DNA of 64,000 nucleotides from Kitasatospora fiedleri (GCF_948472415.1 NZ_OX419519.1:62001-126000); one strand, 5' to 3'; shown: positions 46,865 through 56,754, counted from the stretch's first letter. A program made the numbers and translations. Notes: generated by a model from the sequence alone, not told the origin.

Positions 46865-46999
46865 AAGCCACCGGTGCGGTCGGACGTCCCGCAGCCGCAG
46901 GGTCCGCCGGCGACGCGGGTCCGCCGGGACGGGGACGCCGGACCCCGGGGCGGCGAAAACGGTTTGTGGACCGGCCCGGACGGCGGCCAGACTCCGCGC

Positions 47000-47623
47000 A
47001 TGACGGAGACCGACGATCGACTCGCCGCGACCAAGCGGGAGCTGAGGCTGTACCTGCAGGACGCGCGGGACGCGGTGGTGTGGAAGCTGGAGGGCCTGTC
47101 GGAGTACGACGTCCGCCGCCCGCTGACCCCGACCGGGACGAACCTGCTGGGGCTGGTCAAACACCTGACGGGCGCGGAGGCGGCGTACTTCGGCGCCACC
47201 TTCGGCCGGCCGTTCGAGGGCGGTCCGGGGCTGTGGGTGGCGGGCGCGGCCGAGCCGAACGCCGACCTGTGGGCCCGGCCGGAGGAGGGCCGGGAGTTCC
47301 TGCTCGCCGAGTACCGCCGGGTCTGGGCGCACGCGGACGCCACCGTCGACGCGCTGCCGCTGGACGCGCGCGGGAAGGTCCCGTGGCCCCCGCACGGCGA
47401 ACTGACGCTGGGCCGGGTCCTGCTGCACGTGGTCGCCGAGACCCAGCGCCACGCGGGCCACGCCGACCTGGTCCGCGAACTGCTCGACGGCGCCACCGGC
47501 CTGCGCCCGACCGGCGCGGTCCTCCCGGAGGGCGACGCCTCCTGGTGGTCGGCCCACCGCGCCCGGGTCGAGCGGGCCGCCCGCACGGCGGCCACCGCCG
47601 CCGGCGAGTCCGTCCCCGGCTGA
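47000..47623 (+). CDS. DinB-superfamily protein
   Basis: This intact 207-residue protein begins MTETDDRLAATKRELRLYLQ and has the four-helix DinB/YfiT fold with three spaced His residues expected to bind a metal: GLVKHLTGAEAAYF, VLLHVVAETQRHAGHADLVR. The family includes thiol-dependent transferases such as mycothiol-dependent isomerases, and many members of unknown substrate. The ATG at 47000 is preceded by a run of short words rather than a strong ribosome site. Mycothiol or another thiol cofactor is possible but inferred. Confidence 0.88.
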   Translation: MTETDDRLAATKRELRLYLQDARDAVVWKLEGLSEYDVRRPLTPTGTNLLGLVKHLTGAEAAYFGATFGRPFEGGPGLWVAGAAEPNADLWARPEEGREFLLAEYRRVWAHADATVDALPLDARGKVPWPPHGELTLGRVLLHVVAETQRHAGHADLVRELLDGATGLRPTGAVLPEGDASWWSAHRARVERAARTAATAAGESVPG

Positions 47624-47728
47624 CCGGACGACGGCCGCCGTGCCGGACGGCCACCGCCTCTGGAATGATCTTCCGGGGGTCGGTGACCGTCCCCCGGACG
47701 CCCACCCCGCCGAAGGGAATCCGTCTCC

Positions 47729-48421
47729 GTGTCGATCGACCTCGCCGAGGCCCTGGCCGCCCATCCGTACCCGGGCCGGGGCGTGCTGCGCTGCCGCACC
47801 GCCGACGGCACGTCGGCGGCCGCCTACTTCCTGACCGGCCGCAGCCCCGCCTCCCGGGCCCGCGCGCTGCGCCCGGGCGCGGACGGCACCCTGGCCGTCG
47901 TCCCCACCGACGTCCGCGCGCACGACGACCTGCGACACTATCCGGCGGTGCGGCGCGGCGGCGGACGGGTGGTGTACGGCAACGGCGAGCAGGTGGCCAC
48001 GGTCGCGGACCGGTTGGACGCGGGGCTGTCTCCGCTGGAGGCGCTGGACGGCCTGGACTACGAGCCGGACCCGCCGATCTTCACCCCGCGCCTGACGGTG
48101 GTCGCGGACGTCCGCCCGGACGGCCCGACCTGGTTCGGCGCGGCCCGGCGCGGTGCCGCCACCCGCACCGCCACCGATCGCCTCTTCCTGCGGCTGGACG
48201 CCCTGCCGCCCGGCGAGGGCGTCCTCCTGACGACCTACCAGGGCGCCCCCTCCGCCCCCGCCACCGGCGCCCCCTACCTGGAGGTGTCCACTCCGTACCC
48301 GGACGCCGCCGCCCTGCTCGACCGCCTCTGGTCCGCCCTGCCGCCCGCGTACCGGGTGGCCGCCGCGGTCTTCGACCCGGCCGCCTTCCCGGAGGTGCTG
48401 CTGCGGCACGCCGCGGACTGA
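47729..48421 (+). CDS. PurO-type IMP cyclohydrolase-like protein
   Basis: This intact 230-residue protein starts at a GTG with GAAGGGA upstream. It resembles archaeal PurO IMP cyclohydrolase along its length: PYPGRGVLRCRTADGTSAAA, YFLTGRSPASRARAL (matching the archaeal YRVSSRSFPNRE), LAVVPTDVRAHDDLRHYPAV, VVYGNGEQVATVADRLDAG and ALDGLDYEPDPPIFTPRLTV. PurO closes the last ring of inosine monophosphate from FAICAR. Most bacteria use PurH for this step, so here the gene may be a spare enzyme, a resistance copy or a relative with another substrate. The assignment rests on recalled archaeal sequence. Confidence 0.75.
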   Translation: MSIDLAEALAAHPYPGRGVLRCRTADGTSAAAYFLTGRSPASRARALRPGADGTLAVVPTDVRAHDDLRHYPAVRRGGGRVVYGNGEQVATVADRLDAGLSPLEALDGLDYEPDPPIFTPRLTVVADVRPDGPTWFGAARRGAATRTATDRLFLRLDALPPGEGVLLTTYQGAPSAPATGAPYLEVSTPYPDAAALLDRLWSALPPAYRVAAAVFDPAAFPEVLLRHAAD

Positions 48422-48504
48422 GCCGAGAGGAACTCCGGCGCACCGCACGGCTGTTCACCGGAGAACGCTGGACGAACGGCGAGTCGGCCGCTCACGATGG
48501 CGGT

Positions 48505-49145
48505 ATGTCGGAGAGTGGTCGAACGGAAGAGCCGCCGGAGGCGGGGAGCGGGCGCCGGGCGCTCGACTGGGGGCGGTGGCGGCCCTGTCGGGGGTGGTGG
48601 CGGCGCTGGTGGCGCTGGTGGCGTACCTGCTGCCGCCGGACGCGCCCCGCCCCGCGCCGAGCCCGCTGCCCGTTCCGGTGGCGGAGTCGTCGCCGGAACG
48701 GACGTCGGCGCGTCCGCACAGCCCCACGCCGACGCCGACGCCCACGCCCGGGCCGACCGAGTCACCGGAAGCGGAGCCGGAACCGGAACCGGAGCCCGAT
48801 CCCGCGCCGGGGTCCCCGGGGACGGCCGACGTCCCGGCCCCGCTGCCCGCGGTGGTTCCGGCGGGGTGCCGGGAGGCGTCGGCGGCGGTGGCCGCGTACC
48901 GGCGTGACCAGGGATCGACCCGGGGGGCGCAGGCGGACGCGGCGAACCTCGCCTACCAGGGGCTGATGCGGGCGGGCACCGACGCGGACCCGCCGGTGCG
49001 GCCGACGATCGTGCGGCTGGCGCAGGAGTTCCAGGAGTTGGGCTTCCGGCTGAGCGGCATGGTGCTGGCGGACCCGAACGAGGTGGTCGCCGACATCAAC
49101 GCCGACCTGCCGGTCCTGGACCGGCAGTGCGCGGGCGGCTCCTGA
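48505..49145 (+). CDS. Membrane-anchored Pro/Thr-rich protein of unknown function (one frame break)
   Basis: The ATG at 48505 opens MSESGRTEEPPEAGSGRRAL. A missing G in a run near 48570 is corrected to give DWGAVAALSGVVAALVALVA, one membrane helix. A long extracytoplasmic linker follows (PRPAPSPLPVPV, then SPTPTPTPTPGP and alternating PEPE), and then a 100-residue helical domain (CREASAAVAAYRRDQGSTRG; RPTIVRLAQEFQELGFRLSG). I do not recognise the family. The two Cys residues (ending RQCAGGS) could form a disulfide. Confidence 0.6.
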
Positions 49146-49180
49146 CCCACCGCCACCGACGACAACGACAACGACAACGC

Positions 49181-49225
49181 GCCGCTGCCGCCCGCCCGCA
49201 CTGTGTACGGGCGGGCGGGCGGCAG
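49181..49225. terminator. Strong bidirectional hairpin terminator
   Basis: Eighteen-base perfect arms (49181-49198, 49208-49225) with a 9-base loop lie between the convergent Pro/Thr-rich-protein and FAD-oxidoreductase genes. A (GACAAC)3 word precedes it. Confidence 0.85.
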
Positions 49226-49234
49226 CGGCCGGGG

Positions 49235-50625
49235 TCAGCTGTCGAAGCCGAGGCCGAGCCTGTCCATGGTCTTGAGCCACAGGTTGCGGCGGCCGGCGTT
49301 GCGGTCGGCGCGGTCCAGGGACCACTTGGTGATGCCGATGCCGGCCCAGCGGACCGGCTCGGGCGGGAAGGGCAGCGGCTTGCGGCGGACCATCTCCAGC
49401 GCGGTGCGCTCGGTGGGCTTCCCGGCCAGCAGGTCGAGCATCACCTCGGCGCCGAAGCGGGTGGCGCCGACGCCGAGGCCGGTGTAGCCCGCGGCGAGGG
49501 CGACCTTGCCGTGGTAGGCGGTGTCGAAGAAGGCGGAGAACCGGGTGCAGGTGTCGATCGCGCCGCCCCAGGCGTGGGTGAAGCGCAGGCCCTCCAGCTG
49601 GGGGAAGGTCTGGAAGAAGTGGCGGGCGAGGGTCTGGTAGGTCTGCGGCCGCTGGTCGTACTCGGTGCGGACCTTGGCCCCGTAGTGGTAGATCGCGTCG
49701 TAGCCGCCCCACAGGATGCGGTTGTCGGCGGACAGCCGGTAGTAGTGGAACTGGTTGGCGCTGTCGCCGATGCCCTGCCGGCCCTGCCAGCCGATCGCGG
49801 CGAGCTGCTCGTCGCCGAGCGGTTCGGTCATCAGCGCGTAGTCGTACACCGGCACGGTGTAGGGGCGGATCCGCTTGACCAGCGAGGGGAAGACGTTGGT
49901 GCCGAGGGCGACCTGGCGGGCGAAGACCCGGCCGTAGGGGGTGCGCACGGCCATGCCGGAGCCGGACTCGGCGATGTCGAGCGCCTTGGTGTGCTCGAAG
50001 ACCCGCACGCCGAGCTGCTCGCAGGCCCGCTTGAGGCCCCAGGCGAGCTTGGCGGGGTGGAGCATCGCCACGCCGTCCTTGTCCCAGAGCGCGCCGAGGT
50101 AGGTCGGCGAGTCGACCTGGGCGCGGACGGCGTCGGTGTCCAGGAGTTCGTAGTCGCCGTACTCCTTGGCGAGTTCGTACAGTTCGGCGAGTTCCTCGAC
50201 CTGGTGCGGCTCGGTGGCGACGTCGAGTTCGCCGGTGCGCTCCCAGTCGCAGTCGATCGCGTACGTCGACACCGCGTCCTCGATGGAGCTCAGGTTGCGG
50301 GCGCCGAGCTGTTCGAGCGCGGCCAGCTCGTCGGGCCAGCGTTCCAGGCCGTTGCCGAGGCCGTGGGTGAGGCTGGCGGCGCAGAAGCCGCCGTTGCGGC
50401 CGGAGGCGGCCCAGCCGGTCTGCTCGGCCTCGATCAGGACCACGTCGCGCCCGGGTCCCGCTCCTTGGCGATCAGGGCCGTCCACAGGCCGCTGTAGCCG
50501 CCGCCGACGACCAGCAGGTCGCAGCGGACGTCGCCGGTGAGGGCGGAGTTGGCGGCGGGTCGGCCCGGGTCCTCCAGCCAGAACGGGGTGGGTTTGGCGT
50601 CCCGCAGGGCGTGCACGGGGTCCAT
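49235..50625 (-). CDS. FAD-dependent amine oxidoreductase, PuuB/glycine-oxidase type (one frame break)
   Basis: This protein of about 463 residues starts MDPVHALRDAKPTPFWLEDP. The Rossmann motif CDLLVVGGGYSGLWTALIAK binds FAD, and after a break near 50457 comes DVVLIEAEQTGWAASGRNGG. The C-terminal motif KVALAAGYTGLGVGATRFGA closes the FAD site. It resembles gamma-glutamylputrescine oxidase and related D-amino-acid-oxidase-fold enzymes that oxidise amines. It is downstream of a permease and a cupin gene on the same strand, so the likely pathway is uptake and oxidation of an amine or amino acid. Confidence 0.88.
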
Positions 50626-50692
50626 GCTCTCGGTTCCTTGCCTCGGGTGCGGCCCGGCCGTGGGGGCGGCCGGGCCGTCGGGTGCGTCCGGG

Positions 50693-51067
50693 TTATCGGT
50701 CCTCGCCCTCGGCCGCCTCCGGGCCGAGGTTGATGGTGTAGACCTTGCGGAGCGTCTCGTGGACGGTCCAGGTGGTGCGGTCGCCCTCGCGGAGCACGGC
50801 GAGGTCGCCGGGGCCGAGCTCCAGGACGGGCCCGTCCTGGAAGGCGACGGTGGCCCGGCCGCTGAGCACGACGAACATCTCGTCGGCCTCGGTGTCGGTG
50901 ACCACGCCGGGGGTGATCTGCCAGATCCCCCGGATCTGGCGCCCGTCGGCGGACTCCCAGACCACCTTGCCGGTGACCTCGGGCGTGCCGGAGACGATCT
51001 GCTCGGGGTCGAGCGGCTCGGGCTCCAGTTCGGCGTCCGGGACGTGCAGGGCGAAGCTGTTGATCAT
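50693..51067 (-). CDS. Single-domain cupin protein
   Basis: This intact 124-residue beta-barrel has the two cupin motifs in compressed form: GVVTDTEADEMFVVLSGRAT and LELGPGDLAVLREGDRTTWT. It belongs to the EutQ/DUF861-like group often found with amine catabolism. Its ATG overlaps the permease stop by four bases (51064-51067), so it is translationally coupled. It may protect or modify the amine substrate, or sense it; no catalytic role is proven. Confidence 0.88.
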   Translation of the reverse strand: MINSFALHVPDAELEPEPLDPEQIVSGTPEVTGKVVWESADGRQIRGIWQITPGVVTDTEADEMFVVLSGRATVAFQDGPVLELGPGDLAVLREGDRTTWTVHETLRKVYTINLGPEAAEGEDR

Positions 51068-52600
51068 GCCTCGACGCTATCCGTTCCGGTGCCGGTGGCG
51101 GCCCTGTCACTGTGTGCCGAGTCCGGCCGCCACTCTGACAGCCCGTACGCCTTGGTCCCGGCCGCGGCGATCGCGACGGCCCGTTCGGCGTCGGCCTTCT
51201 CCCGGGCGGCCTTGCGGGCGGCGAGCAGCGGGTAGAGCAGCAGCGAGGCGCCGACCACGATCAGGCAGTAGACGACCGCCCTGGTCCCTCCTCGTTGTAC
51301 TGCTCGATGGCGGCCCAGACGCTGACGGCGGTCAGGCAGACGGTGATCAGGCCGATGCTCCACCAGCCGCCGGGGATCTTGTAGGGGCGCTCCAGCTCGG
51401 GTTCGCGGATGCGCAGCGCGATCAGCGCGGCGACCTCCAGCAGGATGCCGATGTTGGTGAGGAAGACGTCGAAGATCACCAGGTTGGCGAAGCTGGAGAA
51501 GCAGAACAGCGCGTAGATGACGGAGGAGCCGATGATCGAGGCGATCGGCATCTTGTAGCGCTTGCTCTCCTTGGAGACCCACTTGGGCAGGTAGCCGTCG
51601 TGCGAGAGCGAGGAGGGCAGCCGGGAGTAGGAGGCGAGCAGCGCGGAGAACATCGCGACCGAGGCGAACAGGCCGCCGATGGTGACGGTGTACTGGAGCC
51701 AGGGGCCGGCCAGTTCGCCGGCGATGTCGGAGAACGAGCCGTCCTCCCACTTCCGCCAGCCGTCGTCGCCGTCCGCGCCGACGCGAGGGCGGCCAGCGAG
51801 GGCAGCAGGTAGCCGACGATGATCAGCAGGACGGACCAGAACAGCGCCTTGGGCAGGTGCTTCTTCGGGTTCTCCATCTCGCCGGCCACGGTGGAGACCG
51901 AGTCCCAGCCCGAGTAGTTCCACATCACGATGAACAGGCCGGAGCCGAAGGCGTTCCAGGTGGACTGCCCCTGCTCGGCGGTCATCGAGGAGACCGGGTT
52001 GGTGCCGTCGGTGATCAGGTGCCAGCCGCCGATCGCGGTGAGGATCAGCATCGGGGTCAGGCAGATGACCGCGAACGCCACCGAGGAGTCGCCGACCCAG
52101 CCCGCGCCCATCAGGTTCAGCAGCGTGAAGACCACGATGACGCCGACGCAGATCACCCAGTTCAGGTCGACCTGGACGCCCAGGAGCTCGAACAGCACGT
52201 GCTTGCCGGGGGCGACGGCGCTGATCAGGCTCGACAGGTACGAGGTGAACATCACCGGGTACAGCGCCATGTCCACGAAGCTGCACACCCACTGCAGCAC
52301 GCCCTGCTGGAAGGCCCAGAACCGGCCGAGACCGCGCTTGACCCAGTGGTAGTAGCCGCCCTCGACGGGGATGGCGGTGCCGAGCTCGGCGCAGACCAGG
52401 GCGTGCGGCACGCTGTAGATCAGCGGGGCGACCAGGATCAGCAGGATGCCCATGCCGGGGCCCGAGGTCGAGAACAGCGGCTCGATGCCGTAGGCGCCGC
52501 CGGAGACGCTGAAGAAGATCAGCGCGACCAGCGGGACCAGGCTCACGCGCTTGGGCGTCGCCCACCGGTTCTCCGGCGGGGCCACGGGGATGGCGGTCAT
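51064..52600 (-). CDS. APC-family amino acid/amine permease (two frame breaks)
   Basis: About 510 residues and twelve helices. Recognisable parts are SLVPLVALIFFSVSGGAYGI (helix 1 with the GxG break of APC transporters), VCAELGTAIPVEGGYYHWV, FGSGLFIVMWNYSGWDSVST and, after breaks near 51782 and 51283, KWVSKESKRYKMPIASIIGS and a long cytoplasmic tail. The ATG at 52600 with AAGGTG upstream is preferred over a GTG two codons earlier. It heads the permease-cupin-oxidoreductase operon. Confidence 0.88.
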
Positions 52601-52728
52601 TTTCACCTTGACAATCGGGTGTCGGCACGGATGCGTCTGGGGTTGAGGTGCACGAGTCTCGTCGTCCCGTTGTCATAGGGCAATCATTCAATCTGTCAGC
52701 CGTCTTGTTGCCCCTCTGACACAGTGCA

Positions 52729-52754
52729 GGCCCCGCCGACGGATCGGCGGGGCC
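52729..52754 (-). terminator. Hairpin terminator after the esterase gene
   Basis: Eleven-base perfect arms (GGCCCCGCCGA and its complement) with a 4-base loop lie just beyond the PHB-depolymerase-type gene and before the permease promoter region. Confidence 0.8.
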
Positions 52755-52800
52755 CACATCGTGGCAGGTCAGACGGTTCTCACCCGGTGCCGGGCGGGTT

Positions 52801-54141
52801 TCAGGCGCTGCAACCGGTGTCGGCGACCACGTAGTAGCCGGCCGAGGTCTCCTTCAGCGTGTGCGTGACGAACAGGTTCCACAGCCCCATGTTCTGGTTC
52901 GACCCGTTCGCGTACGCGTACCCGCCGCTCTGGTGCGCCCGGCCCGCGGCGACCTGGTTGTAGTTGTTGTCCGTCCAGCACCCCAGCGGCCGGGTCGACG
53001 GGGACGCGGACGGCGAGGGCGAGGACGACGGCGACGAGGAGGGGGACGCGGACGGCGACGGGGAACCGGACGGGGACGGGGACGCGGAGGCGCCGTCCAG
53101 GCCCCAGAACAGGCCGGTGTAGTACGAGGAGCAGATGGTGTTCAGGAAGTACGCCCCGCTCTGCCCGCAGTTCGCGGTGCCGCTGCCGGGGCTGACCGGC
53201 AGGCCGTGGCCCATGCCCGAGACGCTGTACAGCTGGACGGCGGGCCTGCCCGCGCTGTCGTTGTAGACGCTGAGCGTGGTGTTGCCGGGCAGTGACTGGC
53301 TCGCGGAGGCGCTCTGCCCGATGCCCCACACGTTGGTCCACTGGTCGCGCAGCTCGGTGGCGTTGACCGGGGCGACGGTGGTGTCGGAGCTGCCGTGCCA
53401 GATCGCCACCCGCGGCCACGGGCCGGTGTAGCCGGGGTAGGAGGCGCGCACCTTGTCGCCCCACTGGGCGGGCGTCAGGTTCTGCTGGGAGTTCTGGCAG
53501 CCGGAGGCGGCGGCCTGGGTGGTGGCGCACTGCGCGGGCAGGCCGGAGGCGATCGAGCCGCCCGCGAACACGTCCGGGTAGTCGGCGAGCAGGTCGGCGG
53601 CCATGCCGGCGCCCGCGGACAGGCCGGTCACGTACACCCGGGACGGGTCGCTGCCGTACAGCGCGACGGCCTTGTCGACCATCTGCTTGACCGACAGCGC
53701 CTCGCCCTTGCCGCGGGTGTCCTTGCCGCTGTCGAACCAGGAGAAGCAGGACAGCGCGTTGTTGGAGGAGCTGGTCTGCGGGAACACCACCGCGAAGCCC
53801 CAGCGGTCGGCGAGCTGCGCCCAGCCGGAGTTGTTGTAGTAGTCGGTGGCGGTCTGGGTGCAGCCGTGCAGCGCCACCACCAGCGGCTTCCCGGTGGGCA
53901 GCGCGGTCGGGACGTAGCTGTACATCGCCAGGTTGCCGGGGTTGGTGCCGAAGCCGGTGACCTGCCCGAGCCCGGCCGCGGACGCCTGCGGCGCCCCGGT
54001 CAGCAGCCCGCCGGCGATCAGCGCGCCCGCCAGCGCCGCGCCCGCCCGGCGTCCGAGGCCCGCGCGCCGCCCGGGCCGCCCCGGGTCCGCCGCCGTCCGC
54101 CGTCCTGCCCGTACCAGTCCTGTCAGTCCTGCCAGTGCCAT
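52801..54141 (-). CDS. Secreted PHB-depolymerase/feruloyl-esterase-family hydrolase
   Basis: This intact 446-residue enzyme has an extended signal peptide (GAALAGALIAGGLLTGAPQA) and an alpha/beta hydrolase domain of the extracellular esterase family: PLVVALHGCTQTATDYY (oxyanion hole), VYVTGLSAGAGMAADLLADY with the nucleophile Ser in GLSAGAG, and the His in SGMGHGLPV. A Ser/Pro repeat linker (about 350-380) leads to a C-terminal domain of 60 residues (CWTDNNYNQVAAGRAHQSGG; AYANGSNQNMGLWN) common in this family and thought to aid binding. The substrate could be polyhydroxyalkanoate or plant-cell-wall ester. Confidence 0.88.
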   Translation of the reverse strand: MALAGLTGLVRAGRRTAADPGRPGRRAGLGRRAGAALAGALIAGGLLTGAPQASAAGLGQVTGFGTNPGNLAMYSYVPTALPTGKPLVVALHGCTQTATDYYNNSGWAQLADRWGFAVVFPQTSSSNNALSCFSWFDSGKDTRGKGEALSVKQMVDKAVALYGSDPSRVYVTGLSAGAGMAADLLADYPDVFAGGSIASGLPAQCATTQAAASGCQNSQQNLTPAQWGDKVRASYPGYTGPWPRVAIWHGSSDTTVAPVNATELRDQWTNVWGIGQSASASQSLPGNTTLSVYNDSAGRPAVQLYSVSGMGHGLPVSPGSGTANCGQSGAYFLNTICSSYYTGLFWGLDGASASPSPSGSPSPSASPSSSPSSSPSPSASPSTRPLGCWTDNNYNQVAAGRAHQSGGYAYANGSNQNMGLWNLFVTHTLKETSAGYYVVADTGCSA

Positions 54142-54355
54142 GTGGGGGCTCCGCTCTCTCCGGGTGCTCGCGTGCCGGGTGGGGGTGGCCGAGCACCGTT
54201 CGCGGTGAATCATCGGCGCGGGTCCGGCGGCGGCCCATGGGGCGGTGCACCACCGGCGGGGCCCGGGGCATGGCGGCGGCGACCATTGAACGGCCGCCCG
54301 ACGATGATCACGCACCGCCCGCGCCTCCCACACCGGGGCGGCCCGCACGGGTAGC

Positions 54356-55504
54356 GTGCACCTGGTCATGCCCACCATCACCGACGACTCCGACTCCCAC
54401 CGGTCCCGTCCGATGCTCGGCACGGTCGTCCGGCTGTCGCCGTTCCTGCTGATCGCGCTGTCGGCGGCGGCGGACGCCGAGACCCCGGCCGGGCAGCGCT
54501 ACGACCGGTTCGTGGTGGCGGCACCCGCCCTCGCCGCGGCGACCTGGGGCCCGCTGGGGACGCTGCTGATCGGCCTGCTCGCGGTGGTCGCCGAGGTGGT
54601 GCTGGCGCTGATCCGGGACGACAAGGTCGGCGCGGCGGCCGCCTCGGTGATCGCCGCCACCGTCACGGTCACCCTGGCCGCCTCGTACACCTCCGGGATG
54701 CGGGTGCGCCGCGAACGCGACCTGGCGCTGGTGCGCTCGGTGGCGCGGACCGCCCAGCAGGTGGTGCTGCGCCCGCTGCCGGACCGGCTGAACGACGTCG
54801 ACCTGGCGCTGTACTACAGCGCGGCGGCGGAGCAGGCGCAGATCGGCGGCGACCTGTACGAGGCGGTGCGCACGCCGTTCGGGGTGCGGATCATCCTGGG
54901 CGACGTGCAGGGCAAGGGCCTGCCCGCGGTGGAGATGGCGGCGGCGCTGCTCGGCTCGTTCCGGGAGGCCGCGTACGACGCGAAGGACCTGCCCGCGCTG
55001 GCCCGCCGGCTGGAGACCGGCCTGCAACGGTACGCCGAACGGGCCTCCTCGCCGGACGCGGCGGAGCGGTTCGCCACCGCCCTGCTGCTGGAGATCCCGG
55101 CCGACCGGCCGGAGGCGCACCTGCTGAACTGCGGCCACCCGCCGCCGGTGCTGCTGCGGGCGGACGGCGCGGTGCTGCCGGTCGAGCCGGAGGTGCCGCT
55201 GCCGCCGCTGAACCTGTCGGCGCTGCTGGCCAGCGACTACCGGGCCCGCACCCTGCCGTTCGGGCCGGGCGACCGGGTGCTGCTGTACACCGACGGCGTC
55301 AGCGAGAGCCGGGACCGGCGCGGCGAGTTCTACCCGCTGACCGAACGGCTGGCCCGCTGGAGCGCCGAACCGGGCACGGTGCTGCTGGAGCACCTCCGCG
55401 GCGACCTGCGCCGCTACGCGGGCGGCCCCGCCGACGACGACGTGGCCGCCCTGCTGGCCACCCGGCTGCCCCCGCCCACCGGCACGGCCGTCCCGGACGC
55501 CTGA
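54356..55504 (+). CDS. SpoIIE/PP2C-type membrane protein phosphatase
   Basis: Intact; 382 residues from the GTG at 54356, or 378 from the ATG at 54368. Two or three N-terminal helices (LSPFLLIALSAAADAE; PLGTLLIGLLAVVAEVVLAL; VIAATVTVTLAASYT) anchor a cytoplasmic phosphatase domain with IGGDLYEAVRTPFGVRIILG, DVQGKGLPAVEMAAALLGSF, LLNCGHPPPVLL and RVLLYTDGVSESRDRRGEFY, the metal-binding Asp motifs of SpoIIE. In actinomycetes such enzymes dephosphorylate anti-sigma-factor antagonists and are common in stress signalling. No sensor PAS or GAF domain is present. Confidence 0.9.
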   Translation: MHLVMPTITDDSDSHRSRPMLGTVVRLSPFLLIALSAAADAETPAGQRYDRFVVAAPALAAATWGPLGTLLIGLLAVVAEVVLALIRDDKVGAAAASVIAATVTVTLAASYTSGMRVRRERDLALVRSVARTAQQVVLRPLPDRLNDVDLALYYSAAAEQAQIGGDLYEAVRTPFGVRIILGDVQGKGLPAVEMAAALLGSFREAAYDAKDLPALARRLETGLQRYAERASSPDAAERFATALLLEIPADRPEAHLLNCGHPPPVLLRADGAVLPVEPEVPLPPLNLSALLASDYRARTLPFGPGDRVLLYTDGVSESRDRRGEFYPLTERLARWSAEPGTVLLEHLRGDLRRYAGGPADDDVAALLATRLPPPTGTAVPDA

Positions 55505-55644
55505 CCGCCGCCCGTCGGGCCCGCGACCGCCGCCGACGCCCGAGCGCCCGCCGGCGCCTCGGGCCGTCCCCCCGGTCCGGTCCGCAGTCGGCGGGCGGTA
55601 CCCTCTGGGCTCTGCCGCTGACGCCGTTGTCGAAGGAGCCGCCG

Positions 55645-55698
55645 GTGTCCGAGAATCCCGTGAATCCCACGCACCCGCGCATCCCGCGCATCCCGTGA
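55645..55698 (+). CDS. 17-codon mini-ORF coupled to the ketopantoate reductase gene
   Basis: GTG at 55645 lies six bases after AAGGAG, the best ribosome site in the area. It encodes VSENPVNPTHPRIPRIP and ends with a TGA that overlaps the GTG of the next gene (GTGA, 55695-55698). It may be a leader peptide that couples or slows translation, or the true N-terminus of the reductase split by one indel. Confidence 0.4.
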   Translation: MSENPVNPTHPRIPRIP

Positions 55699-56711
55699 AT
55701 CCCGCACTGCCGCTGCGGATCGCCGTCTTCGGGGCGGGCAGCATCGGCTGCCGGCTGGGCGGGGCGCTGGCCGCCCGGGCCGACGTGACGCTGATCGGGC
55801 GGCCCGCCGCGATGGCCGAGCTGGACCGGGCGGGGCTGACCCTGACCGGGCCGGGCGACCGCCGGCTGCACGCCCGGCCGCGCACCGCCACCGACGCCTC
55901 GGCCGCGGCGGGCGCCGACTACGTGCTGGTGACCGTCAAGTCCGCAGACACCGCGGCCGCGGCCCGGCTGCTCGACCCGCACCTGGACGGCCGGACCACC
56001 GTGGTCAGCTTCCAGAACGGCCTGCACAACGCGCGGGTGCTGCGCGAGGCGCTGCCCGGCCGGACGGTGCTGGCCGGGATGGTGCCGTACAACGTGGTGC
56101 GGACCGGTCCGGCCTCGTTCCACCAGGGCACCGGCGGGCAGCTGGTGCTCGAACGGGCGGACGCCGCGCGGCGGTTCGCGGCGGTGGCGGGGTCGGCCGG
56201 GCTGCCGGTGGGGCTGCGCACGGACATGCCGCGGGTGCAGGCCGCGAAGCTGCTGATGAACCTCAACAACGCCGTCAACGCGCTCTCCGGCCGGCCGCTG
56301 CGCGAGCAGCTCGGCAGCCGCCCGTACCGGCTGGTGCTGGCCCGCTGCCAGCGCGAGGCGCTGGCGGTGTTCGCGGCGGCGGGGCTGTCCCCGGCCCGGT
56401 TGACGCCCGTCCCGCCGCAGTGGATGCCGTCCGTCCTGGGCCTGCCGGACGCGGTGTTCCGCCGGGTCGCGGCGGCGAGTCTGCGGGTGGACGCGCGGGC
56501 CCGCTCCTCGATGTGGGAGGACCTCCAGCGCGGCCGCCCCACCGAGGTGGACGAGCTCCAGGGCGAGGTCGTCGCGCTGGCCGGGCGCCACCGGCTGCCG
56601 GCCCCCGCCAACCGGCGCCTGCTCGACCTGGTGCACGCGGCCGAGGCCGCCGGTACGCCACCCGCATGGTCCGGTGCCGAACTGCTCGCGGCCCTGGACG
56701 CGCTGCCGTAG
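55695..56711 (+). CDS. Ketopantoate reductase family protein (PanE/ApbA)
   Basis: This intact 338-residue protein has an N-terminal Rossmann fold (LRIAVFGAGSIGCRLGGALA) for NADPH, VLVTVKSADTAAAARLLD, SFQNGLHNARVLREALPGRT, and the catalytic-helix Lys/Asn region VQAAKLLMNLNNAVNALSG. A C-terminal helical domain completes the family fold. It reduces 2-dehydropantoate to pantoate in coenzyme A synthesis, or a related keto acid. The GTG at 55695 itself has no ribosome site; translation likely depends on the upstream mini-ORF. Confidence 0.88.
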   Translation: MNPALPLRIAVFGAGSIGCRLGGALAARADVTLIGRPAAMAELDRAGLTLTGPGDRRLHARPRTATDASAAAGADYVLVTVKSADTAAAARLLDPHLDGRTTVVSFQNGLHNARVLREALPGRTVLAGMVPYNVVRTGPASFHQGTGGQLVLERADAARRFAAVAGSAGLPVGLRTDMPRVQAAKLLMNLNNAVNALSGRPLREQLGSRPYRLVLARCQREALAVFAAAGLSPARLTPVPPQWMPSVLGLPDAVFRRVAAASLRVDARARSSMWEDLQRGRPTEVDELQGEVVALAGRHRLPAPANRRLLDLVHAAEAAGTPPAWSGAELLAALDALP

Positions 56712-56754
56712 TCTCGTCTCCCCCCTTCCCACCCGAGGGAGTTGACCCGCCGTC

